From: Calliopum simillimum
Lineage: Eukaryota; Arthropoda; Insecta; Diptera; Lauxaniidae
Reading direction: 5' to 3'
Length of the DNA stretch: 64,000 bases
Assembly (NCBI GenBank): GCA_951812925.1
Contig: OX638371.1
Location: forward strand, 46,350,101-46,414,100
In this document: piece by piece, positions 10,446-20,230 of the stretch
Position numbering within the stretch: position 1 is the first letter of the stretch
Layout: each line of letters opens with the position of its first letter
Made by a program: the position numbers and the translations under genes
Notes under the pieces: model-generated
The model's input: the letters and a program-made list of their open reading frames with translations, nothing else
Told to the model about the DNA's origin: nothing
Databases searched by the model: none

Positions 10446-10945
10446 AAAAACAAAAGTAACATATTCTTGTGTTAAATCGATGTTTTTTTTTTTTTTTTTT
10501 CTTTTTTTTAAATTCATTTATTTATCCCAACTTAACAATCATATAATATTAAACGTAGAACAATGAATACTACAGTCATCCACAGTTGGTGAAAAAGGTG
10601 AAGCGCCTTTTTAAGCAGAATCCCAATACTTCCTGCCAGAGCAGGAAACTCAAAATCTTATATAAACGGACTTAAGAAAAAACTTAAGCTAAAGGCCTAC
10701 AGAGTTCAAAAAGTACCAGACCGTTCCGATGAAAAGCAGTTAGAAGCTAAAAAGCGAGCTCGAAAGTTATACTTATGTCGGTTACCTGACTAAATTTGAC
10801 TGCTGCATAATGGGCGATGAAACATAGATTTTAAACAGCTACCAGGACACGAATTTTATACCTGTTCGGAGAAGGGGCAGGTACAGACAAAATTTAAAAA
10901 GAAGAAAATTACAAAATTTCCCAAGCAGTATATGGTGTGGAGGCC
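10446..10945 (+). pseudogene. Tc1-type transposase relic
   Basis: After a poly-T tract (10482-10508), disrupted frames from about 10660 give KKRARKLYLC, a GDET motif where the first catalytic Asp box (D-D-E-T) is expected, then FKQLPGHEFYTC, KFKKKKITKFPKQYMVW. This order matches the catalytic core of a common Tc1/mariner-group transposase (first D box, K-Q-x-P-G-Q-x-F-Y, K-I-S-K-F-x-K-x-Y-x-V-W). Several stops and frameshifts are present, and the second and third acidic residues are missing. The sequence is cut at about 10945, where the foldback element at 10946 begins, so that element probably inserted into it. Confidence 0.7.
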
Positions 10946-13036
10946 AGGCCATATGGGTGATTCTCAGATAACTGTACTTATTGTGTCCTCTGGCGATTTC
11001 ACCTATACAGTAGGCTTTTTTTCACAAAAAATGACACTATAAGTTAGAAACTATGTTTTTCTAATAGAGCAGATCAATTTTACCACCAAATAATTATTGG
11101 TCTACTGCGAAAGTTTGCAAATATACCCCAAATGTCACAAACGTGGCATGTCCTACCCCTACTTTTTATACACAAAACGATGAAAAACGACCAAAAAACG
11201 GACATAGAACAGAAAACAAGTTACTACACATATTAAGTAAATACTTAATGCTACAATATTCTGAGCTCATCTGCAGTTTTAAATAATTTTTAGAGGGCAC
11301 AGTTTCGAATTGAAAACTGTCCCCTAGTTTTGGAAAAAATTTATTTCTTGAAAGCATTGTGCTACTACTGCATGGTACTACTGTTTCAGTCAATAGATTG
11401 CGATACATATGCATTAGTTCTGATCACTATCTATCAACCAAAGGTCATCATGTCCAGACGCGTCCAAAAAAAAATCTGTTTGTGTTTTATAGGGCAGTTT
11501 ATAAACAAAAACAGTTTTTTTTTAAAATTATGGTCACAAACGTGGCACTCGGCACTCCCCGGTTGTACATTTTATTTTATGCATGAAACAATTTTTTTGT
11601 AGGATTTGCATACATGACCCCAAATTCTTTCGGAAAAATCTTGAACTCAAAAGCGTGCTTTACAATGAGCGATAAACTACAAAAACGTCACAAACGTGGC
11701 GCATCAAAAATGTCACAAACGTGGCACTTTTTATCAGTCTGCGAAAAACATATTTCGATATAAAGTTTGAGTATACAGATATTAAGTTGAAGGCTATAAA
11801 TTATGTTTTTAATACAAAAATTTTTCTACACCATCAGAATCCTGAGTTATCCTTGCTCAAAAGTGAAAAAATCACTGTTTTGACATCTACTTAAAGCTAT
11901 ACAACAAAAACAACAACAAGTAAAATTAATTTTTGTCAATGGATTCAGACAGCCAAATTTATTGTCAACAAGACATAATTTACCGTTTTCAATTGGATTT
12001 CCAGCTTCCGAGTTATAAGCGTTTAAAGTAAGGACATCTTTCGATAACATACAAAGGATTTTTCGAAACCGAAAAGTTACAAAAAACCAAGTTTTATTAT
12101 ATTTATCAATAACATATTTAATTAAAAAAAATTCGTGATCTTGCAGACCATAATCGCATGAAAAATGACAGTTCTATGCTAGATTTAGTGAATGACCCTA
12201 CTAAACTATTGCGTTGCAAATTAACAGAATCAAAATTTCATCTGCTCATTCACTAAATCTACAATAGAGCCTTATCTTTTCATCCGATTTTAGTCTGCAA
12301 GAGCTTAAAATTTTTGTGATAAATTATATTTTTGATAAAAATAATAAAACTTACCATTTTTGTTAATTTTTCGGTCCTGAAAATCCTTTGTGTGTTATTG
12401 AGAGGTATCCTTTTTTTAAAGGCTTATAACTCGGAAACTAGGAATCCAATTGAAAAACGGTAAATTATATCTTGTGGACAATAAATTTGGCTGTCTGAAT
12501 CCATTAACAAAAATTAATTTTACTTGTTGCTGTTTTTGTTAAATAGATGTCAAAACCGTGATTTTTTCACTTTTGAGCAAGGATAACTAAGGATACTGAT
12601 GTAATAGAAAAAAATCAAGATCAGATTCGTAATAAGGAGATCCTAATCCACCATAAACGGCTATAAAAACAGACGACAGGAAACCATAGTTGATCTTTAG
12701 GGCGGTAGGGTATAAAAAAAATGAACCACCGGAGACATGACACTGTTGCAAAATTAGTCTTGAAGTGTAAATTTGTCATTATATGCAATATATCTCTCAT
12801 CAAAATGCTTCAAAACCATAATTTTTCCGTACTGTGGCTAAAATGTCACAAACGTGGCAATTTTGTCACAAACGTGGCAGCAAAATTTCTTAATTTCGAC
12901 CTTAAAGCCGTAAATTCACACTTGTAGTTGATCTACTTAAAAGGTGAGTTTTAGGAGTGTGTTTACACAAGATAGCATGAAGAAACTTGCAAAAATCCAA
13001 AAAAATTATCTGCCAATTTTACAACTCGAAAAAGCA
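10946..13036. mobile_element. Foldback element with GTCACAAACGTGGCA motifs, copy B
   Basis: The left end CCATATGGGTGATTCTCAGA is the inverse of the right end of copy A. From 11497 it runs parallel to copy A (5227 onward) with only scattered differences. The 15-bp GTCACAAACGTGGCA box or a one-base variant appears at about 11131, 11532, 11685, 11710, 12842 and 12862. The mirror-image arms centre near 12220. The right end, after TTTTACAACTCGAAAAA, switches to unrelated sequence, so the right terminal repeat is missing. Together the two copies define both termini. Confidence 0.7.
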
Positions 13037-13039
13037 CCT

Positions 13040-13659
13040 GCGGTCTGAGAAGGAGTTTTTTTGTAACACAGGGCACAATTAACTCAAAAAATTATATTGA
13101 CTTGAGTTCGCCTTGTGGCCGAAATTCGACCATTTTGATTTTACTATAAAGCAAAAAGTTTTTGTACCCTGTCTTAGTCGATTAAACACAAAAAGCTTTT
13201 AATATTCCTCCCTAGGGTTGAGGTTATCTACATTCATATAAGCGATGGAACAGCTTAGTCACAATGGCGTGCTTTACATTTAGAGGTGTGTTACTCCTAC
13301 TAAAGAGCAAAAACTTTTTCTTATCTTTATATTCTGTTTATTCTATCCCCATACCAAAATTCATAAAAATCGATGCAATGAACGCGTGGCACCGCCCTTT
13401 TTAAAACATAAATGTCATATTCTCGTTTCTTATTACTTACCCTAACTCCGTACAAAATTTCGTACAAGTCGATGCAGTGGTTTAGCCGAGAAAGCTTTTT
13501 TTCCATTTAGAAGCGTGGCACCACCCACTGAAAAACATAATGGTCTTTATATCGTTTGATAGTGCTAACCCTATCTCTATACCGAATTTCATAAAAATCG
13601 ATGCAGTGGTTTAGCCGTGAGGGCGTTTTTTCCATTTAGGGGTGTGGCACCGCCCACTT
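13040..13659. repeat. Degenerate 130-150-bp tandem repeat with GTGGCACCGCCCAC boxes
   Basis: Blocks near 13350, 13450 and 13570 share the order ATACC/GAATTTCATAAAAATCGATG, GTGGTTTAGCCG, TTTTTCCATTTAG, GCGTGGCACC(A/G)CCCAC and a run into TAACCCTA-type sequence. The left part (13040-13330) carries weaker copies. Confidence 0.6.
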
Positions 13660-13663
13660 TTAA

Positions 13664-14459
13664 CACGTTGAGTGCCACCATACAAGCAAATTGTCCTCCG
13701 TCAGGTGCCATATGAACCGCCGGCGGTACACACTTAAACTTCCCCAGTGTGCCGTGTGTACCGCCGGCGATGCACAGTCACATGTGAATTCGATGCAATA
13801 TATATTCCGAAGCACTGCAGTACGGCAAAAAATGTTTGTGTTTTATCACAGAGGAAAAAGTATTTTTGGTTAGAGTTTTGAAATTTTTTCGATACCTTTT
13901 ATTTAAGAAGAATTACAAAAGTTACAGAAAAGAGGAACAAAAAAAAATTTTAATTGGAACAAAAACTAACAAAAGTAAAAATTACATTTAATCAAAGGTT
14001 ATAAATAATAAAAACTAATGACTAACGTATTATGTTGAAACATTCCAGGCAAAAAGGTGGATTAGAATCCATAATAATTATAATAATTATTTTTACACCT
14101 ATTTCAAAATGTCGCGAAATTTTTGGTTGTTTTTATTGCTTCTTCACCTCAAGATGTATATTTTATTTGTATGGTGGCACTGTGGTCAAATATTTTCAAC
14201 AAACCTGTGGTGAACAAGGTACTTAGATAATTTGATTTCACTCATGTGCCACGTGTACCGCCGGCTGTCACGCCATTTTGTAGGACAAATAACACTTATA
14301 AGCACAAATCTCTTTCCACAAACTCATTATATACCCCTATAGAACAATATTCAACAGTTATTACAAGTCGACATTTTTTCGTACATATTGAATTTGTATG
14401 GTGGCACAGCGCTACAAGTAAAGTGTGTACCGCCGGCGGTACACATGGCACTCAACGTG
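13664..14459. mobile_element. TTAA-flanked piggyBac-like MITE
   Basis: TTAA lies at both ends (13660-13663 and 14460-14463). The termini are inverted: CACGTTGAGTGCCA at the left, TGGCACTCAACGTG at the right. A palindromic subterminal box ACCGCCGGCGGTAC occurs near both ends (about 13716 and 14430), with partial forms near 13759 and 14257. An open frame of 96 codons at the right end has no recognisable domain. The TTAA target indicates piggyBac (Kolobok is an alternative). No transposase is encoded. Confidence 0.75.
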
Positions 14460-14603
14460 TTAAAATATATATAGTCCTATGCACTGCTCTTTCTTACAAA
14501 CTATCAAACAAAAAAAAAAATAAGCAAATCGGTTGAGATTTCGGTATAGAAACAGGGACTGAACCGATTTCGTTTGCCTATTTTTAAGCATATATATGTA
14601 CAC

Positions 14604-15885
14604 TAGGGCTGTTCAAAAAAAAAAAATTTTCCGAATTTCCAAGATATACTTTGGCATCACGATCTACATCATGACAGAATATCCCAAAAAATTTTTCAGA
14701 TTTTTAAATTCATATTTAAAGGTGGCTCAAAGCAGAAATATATTTTTATTATTTTTTTTTTACCATTAATTATAAAATGTTGTCAAACAATTTGAAAAAT
14801 TTGTTTTAGAGTAACTTAAAAACATTCATTTTGTTTGCTTTTTAATGAACTTTAAAACCTACGTTGTAATTTTGACAAAAAAAATTTTACACTTCTTAAA
14901 AAACGAAAAACTGCCCTAAGAAGGCGAAATTTTACGGTTTTTCAAAGAAAAAAGTCATCGTGCTTTAAACGAATTGAACATTTTTTAATTTACAAGATCT
15001 CATTCAAAAGAGCTCTTAAAAACCTTCAAGACCAGACATGTTAAGACTTTTTTGGGCCAGCAGGCTCGATGACATAACGTTTGAAACATAGTAATGCAGT
15101 CCTGGGAAGGGCAAAACGCTTTTTACTCAAGAGGGAGGCATCGTACAAAAAAGTGCCCATGGCATAAAATGCTTAAAATCATCCAAGGAACAAGTGTAAA
15201 TTGTTTTTTTTTTTTTTTACTTAATTTTAGAAAAAAATATTTTTCAACGTCATTTTTAATAAACTTTTCAAAAAAAAAAAAAAAACAATTTACACTTGTT
15301 CCTTGGATGATTTTAAGCATTTTATGCCATGTGCACTTTTTTGTACGATGCCTCCCTCTTGAGTAAAAAGCGTTTTGCCCTTCCCAGGGCTGCATTACTA
15401 TGTTTCAAACGTTATGTCATCGAGCCTGCTGGCCCAAAAAAGTCTTAACATGTCTGGTCTTGAAGGTTTTTAAGAGCTCTTTTGAATGAGATCTTGTAAT
15501 TTAAAAAATGTTCAATTCGTTTAAAGCACGATGACTTTTTTCTTTGAAAAAACCGTAAAATTTCGCCTTCTTAGGGCAGTTTTTCGTTTTTTAAGAAGTG
15601 TAAAATTTTTTTTGTCAAAATTACAACGTAGGTTTTAAAGTTCATTAAAAAGCAAACAAAATGAATGTTTTTAAGTTACTCTAAAACAAATTTTTCAAAT
15701 TGTTTGACAACATTTTATAATTAATGGTAAAAAAAAAATAATAAAAATATATTTCTGCTTTGAGCCACCTTTAAATATGAATTTAAAAATCTGAAAAATT
15801 TTTTGGGATATTCTGTCATGATGTAGATCGTGATGCCAAAGTATATCTTGGAAATTCGAAAAATTTTTTTATTTTAACAGCCCTA
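14604..15885. mobile_element. hAT-type foldback element, near-perfect 1.28-kb palindrome
   Basis: The ends are TAGGGCTGTTC and its inverse. The 8-bp ATGTACAC occurs at both sides (14596-14603 and 15886-15893). An 8-bp duplication with TAGGG ends is typical of hAT elements. The two arms of roughly 610 bp are almost identical in reverse complement, with a loop of about 60-90 bp centred near 15245 (flanked by long T and A runs). Apparent reading frames on both strands around 15100-15390 are mirror images and not genes. Confidence 0.85.
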
Positions 15886-15893
15886 ATGTACAC

Positions 15894-16249
15894 GCCAAGT
15901 GTACTAAAAAAAAATTTTTTGTCTCCGATTTCGCTCAAATTTGGTGTGCGAAAACAACAATCCGCGTGGATTTGGTTTTAGTACCATTTGTTGTTAAAAT
16001 ACAGGGTGTTGAAGTTGGCGTTTTTAGTCATTTTCATGAAATGGGTGTTTTTTCAAAAATTTATAGCTTCCACCAAAGATTGTAAATTGATGTATGTTAG
16101 TAACTGGTCCAATTCATTTTTAAGTGTTCTTTTTAGAAAAAAATATTACTTGGCGTGTTTTGCTTCATATAAATAGATGAATGCCTTGAAAAACGTCTTT
16201 TGCCATTTATTCGTGAGCACGGGGGTACTGTAATGTTCCGGACTGATTT
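15894..16249. repeat. Inverted relative of 53920-54035 and 63130-63270
   Basis: TTTTTTGTCTCCGATTTCGC, CTCAAATTTGGTGTGC, AAGCACCATTTG-like and AAAATACAGGGTGTTGAA blocks read as the reverse complement of the sequence near 53920-54035. From 16035 to 16245 nothing is recognised. Confidence 0.5.
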
Positions 16250-18095
16250 TATTTTATTTATTTATTTGAGTCTTTGGATAATAACAACCCTTACAGACTA
16301 GAACAATTCAAATTAAATATATGAAAATAATTGATATAAACTTAAATACAATGAAAATTTAATCAAGCTAAGAGCCTAAGCAGTATAGATTTAAATTGAG
16401 CTTTATTCAAACAAAAATAAATTGAAATATCTTTATATAATTTATTCAACAATAAAAGAGTTCTATTAATGGGCTCATTTATGGCATAGTTCGACCTGTG
16501 ACATTTAATATAAAAATAATCTGAAGATCATAAAGCCCTAGAGGGAATGTTAAAAGCTATTAGCTGTAGGATGTCAGGACAATCAATGAAACCATTAATG
16601 ACGTCATAAATAAACATAGTGCTGTGAAGAAGACGCCGATTTTCAAGAGTTTTAAGATGAATGAGCAAACAACGTGCATTGTATGATGGTAACGGTTCAG
16701 TAAAACCCAGTGAGTGTAAGGCAAAGTTAATAAATTTCCTTTGAACACGCTCCAAGGGTGTAATGTGGACCCCATAGTAAGGATTCCAAATGAATGAAGC
16801 GTATTCCAAATTGGATCTTGCAAATGAAGTATAGAGAAGTTTCTTGGTAAAAGGATCTATAAACGCAGCACTATTCCTTTTAATAAATGCTAAAAGGGAA
16901 TAGGCTTTAGGAAAAATATGATTTACATGGTTTGTAAAGTTTAACCGTGAGTCAAAGTGTTTACTATCACCATCACTCTTCCTTATCGTTCTTGATGATA
17001 TCCTAGATAAAGCTCTTAATAAGGCCAAAAGGGGTATTCAATGGAACTTTACCGAACATCTGGAAGATCTCGACTACGCTGACGACATCTGCCTCTTATC
17101 GTCCAAACATTCAGATATGCAAAGCAAAATTGAAGACCTTGTCTTGGAATCACAAAAGGCCGGCCTAAAAATCAACGTATCCAAGACTAAAAGCATGAAG
17201 CTAAACGCAAGCAATGACATTACGTTTAAAGCTGGCAGTGATGACATCGGAAACGTCGATAGCTTCACGTATCTAGGCAGCATTATCTCCATGGATGGTG
17301 GAGCAAAAGAGGATATCAACTCAAGAATAGCAAAAGCAAAAGGCGCGTTTGCTCAACTGAACAAAATATGGTCTTCATCCGTTATATCCACCAAAACGAA
17401 AGTGCGCATTTTTGATTCGAATGTGAAATTGGTTTTGTTATATGGGTGCGAAACATGGCTTGTTACTGAGCAACTAACAAACAAGCTGCAAGTATTCGTC
17501 AACAAATGCTAAAGGCGTATACTAAAGGTTTGGTGGCCTCGCACTATATCAAATGCCGAGCTACATCAAAAATGCAAACAGAAGGCTATAGCAAACGAGA
17601 TCAAGCTGCGCAAATGGGGATGGATTGGTCACACTCTCCGGAAACCACACAGCGAAGTTTGTCGCCAGGCCCTTGAGTGGAATCCACAAGGCAGTAGAGG
17701 ACGTGGTAGACCCAAAACCAACTGAAAAAGGTCGTTGGAAAAGGAAATCCAAGAATCGGGAAAATCGTGGCAAGAGATCAAAGTCATCGCAAGGGATCGT
17801 GACAAATGGAGAGATTTCATATTGGCCCTATGCTCCTCCTAGGAGTTAAAGGAGAATACATACATACATACATACAAAGTAAATCCCAAGATCACGAATT
17901 TAATCAACTCTAGTAAGAGGCACATCTTCTATACTATATAAATGCAACAAAATATTATTAAGTTTAGAAAAGGTCATACAAAAGCATTTCCTTAAGTTCA
18001 AAGTCAAGCAATTGTGACTGAACCAAGTAACAACATTATTCAATTCATTTTGGAGAGTGCAACAATCAGATGTATTAGGAGCATTCCAATGAAAA
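16250..18095 (-). pseudogene. 5'-truncated LINE (jockey/CR1-type RT C-terminus), split by another LINE
   Basis: On the minus strand 18095-17881 encodes the RT thumb region (TLQNELNNVVTWFSHNCLTL, then a KCFCMTFS motif and a D-L-G-I box). It continues after a 916-bp insertion at 16952-16528 with DSRLNFTNHV, NLEYASFIWNPYY and ERVQRKFINFA, the usual C-terminal block of jockey-superfamily RTs. The 3' end near 16250 is (TTTA)-rich. Endonuclease and the YADD box are missing, so the copy is 5'-truncated. At least one stop lies next to the insertion. Confidence 0.8.
16959..17874 (+). mobile_element. 5'-truncated LINE inserted into the previous LINE
   Basis: It is flanked by the 6-bp duplication CAAAGT (16953-16958 and 17875-17880) and ends in a (CATA)n tail. 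The plus strand encodes the end of an RT: LDYADDICLLSS with YADD at about 17073-17084, KTKSMKLNAS, YLGSIISMDGG and LYGCETW, closing with a IKLRKWGWIGHTLRK and GRGRPK tail. A stop at about 17510 and a frameshift near 17730 break the frame. The tail block with W-x-W-I-G-H-T-L-R is typical of a widespread insect LINE type whose clade I do not fix. It is dead on arrival by 5' truncation. Confidence 0.8.
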
Positions 18096-18932
18096 TGGTA
18101 TTTTTTAGCAGATGTTTCAGATGGATTTTCATATGTTTTAATGGATCGAATATATTCTCGTAGGATTAAACTTTACTATCCAAATTGATTTCTTACTAAA
18201 ATCTTGGTATTAGGCTTAGTTTTTTACAGTTTAAGAAAGTGCCAAAGTTTTTTTTTTACTAGGTAAATTTTTGATCATATTCATCATTGTTTTTCTATTT
18301 AACCATGATGAGTTACGTTACAAATTATATCTGCCGTTTAAGGTCATAGACTAGTGTATTGATAAATAGTATTTGCAAAAAAGCTATCTTGCAAACATCT
18401 GTATAATACCGCGACAAACAAAACAGTTATGAGTGTCCCGTACAAACGCACAAATCGATGTAATTAATTTTCTGTCTACACACATAACGGTTTAATTTTA
18501 TTTACATTTTATTTAAAGCTAGTTACTTGAGTACTCTTAAAAAGTGCAGTAATTTTCGGATTTTATTTTGCCTAAAGTATAATAATTATTATCTTATTAC
18601 TTGTCCCGTACAAACACAATATTTATTTTATTAAGATTTCTATTAATTTTTTTCTAATAATTTTGATGTTTAAACTTTTGATGGAGTAGACGTGTTTTTT
18701 TATCTCCGACTATATTTAACTTAAAAGTGGTTTTTTCCGGTTGACTGGCTTTCTGATGTGGTGAACTATATGCAATTGAACGCATTTTGGCAATTTATAA
18801 AAAAAGATTCTTACAAGACGGCACAAAATTAACAAAATAATAAATTTAATATTCAATATCAAAAAAAAAAAAATACGAAAGAAAGACACAAAATAAATTG
18901 CATTATTGTTCCCGCGTTTTTCGTTTTTTAAT
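18096..18932. other. Presumed 5' untranslated region of the LINE at 18933
   Basis: AT-rich sequence with two TGTCCCGTACAAAC boxes (about 18433 and 18602). Related GTCCCGTACAAACAA occurs near 24221. An A-run at 18865 precedes ORF1. The true 5' end of the LINE could not be placed, because no target duplication was identified. Confidence 0.4.
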
Positions 18933-19973
18933 ATGAGTCCGCCAAAGAGTAATTACTGCACAAGACTAGCAATGAAAAGTCTCTTGCCTGAGAAGACACG
19001 AACCCCACCGAGTACACCACCAACTGTCTCTTCAAAGGTAATTATGCCTGTTACACAAATTCCTGAAAATCTCTTGCTGGATATGACTCGAACACCGAAG
19101 AACTTACCAGTTGCCTGTCCAAAGGTAGCTGTGCTCACTACACAAATTCTCGATGAACGCCTTACCATGCTAAGTGAGTCATTATTACAAAATATAAAAA
19201 TTGAACTAATTGCTCTGCGTGAAGAGTTCACAAAAAAACTGACTGAAATGGATCAAGACTATAAAGAGAAAATATCTAAATTGAATGATGAACTCAATTT
19301 GGCTACTGAGCGTATTACTGGTATCGAGCACCGGTCAACTGAAGTGGATACTGCCATAAAAGAAATGGAAAGAAGGGAAGAAGAGAGAGAAGACGATAAT
19401 GAGTTAACTGTGCAGGCGTTAAGAGAAGAACTATACAGCATGCATACAACAATTGGAGCAATAGAACGTCGAGAAGTTGCAACTGATGCTGTGCTGTCTG
19501 GAGTACCTGTGAATGATAATGAGAACCTAGCAGCGATATTCAACAAAATGTGTGCTTCTATCGTCTGTAATCCACCAACACTAAGAGCAATCTTTCGAGT
19601 AAAAAGAGGTGCTGCTAATAAAGTAAATAAGCCAGCTCCTATTATAATCAAACTACATAGTTCATATGAGCGAAACTCATTACTACGGTCTGCGGCTCTT
19701 TATCGGAAGAGAAAACATAAAGAGTTATTGTTATCTGATCTGGGTTTTAGTTCGAACGTCAGCTGTTATCTGAATGAAGGTTTGACTAAGAGTGGGCGTG
19801 AAATTCTGCAGAGTGCACTTAAACATAAAAAAAACAATCACCTTTTCTCTGCATATGCTTTCTTAGGTGTTATCTATGTCAAAAAGTATGAGAATGAAGA
19901 AAGCTCAGCAATTGAAAATCTACACCAACTTGATGATATAGTCGGGGTTGATTTAGCTGAACATGATGAATAA
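18933..19973 (+). CDS. LINE ORF1 protein, L1-ORF1p-like RNA-binding
   Basis: A 346-residue protein starting at ATG 18933 (MSPPKSNY). Residues about 1-75 are Pro/Thr-rich and basic. Residues about 80-175 form a long charged coiled coil (EELIALREEF-type heptads, EMERREEEREDD). After that comes a compact region with VLSGVPVNDNENL, a VKRG segment, PAPIIIKLHSSYER and a YLNEGLTKSGREIL helix. This order (coiled coil, RRM-like, C-terminal domain) matches the transposase-22/L1-ORF1p family, which coats LINE RNA and acts as a nucleic acid chaperone. It sits 257 bp upstream of ORF2. The frame is open to its natural end. An upstream in-frame TTG at 18906 is unlikely to be the start. Confidence 0.8.
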   Translation: MSPPKSNYCTRLAMKSLLPEKTRTPPSTPPTVSSKVIMPVTQIPENLLLDMTRTPKNLPVACPKVAVLTTQILDERLTMLSESLLQNIKIELIALREEFTKKLTEMDQDYKEKISKLNDELNLATERITGIEHRSTEVDTAIKEMERREEEREDDNELTVQALREELYSMHTTIGAIERREVATDAVLSGVPVNDNENLAAIFNKMCASIVCNPPTLRAIFRVKRGAANKVNKPAPIIIKLHSSYERNSLLRSAALYRKRKHKELLLSDLGFSSNVSCYLNEGLTKSGREILQSALKHKKNNHLFSAYAFLGVIYVKKYENEESSAIENLHQLDDIVGVDLAEHDE

Positions 19974-20230
19974 TATAAATAAAGGGAGATTCATCGTATT
20001 AAATTTTTTATTAGAATTAGTATTAAAAATTGCATTCATCATTATTATTTGTTTAGTATTATTATTTTTAATATTATTATTATTAGTATCTTTTTTTCCA
20101 TTTCTAATTTTCATCTTCTCTTATATCTCACATCTTATTAGTACTTTTGTAGCGATTTGGTTACATGAAACATTTTATCGGCTATTATCAATCTTAATTA
20201 CGTCTAAATTTTCTATTTCATATTTTTTAT

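Noticed and set aside
15094..15395. Two near-identical 90-codon frames on opposite strands
   Set aside because: They are the two arms of the hAT palindrome read through, with no domain.
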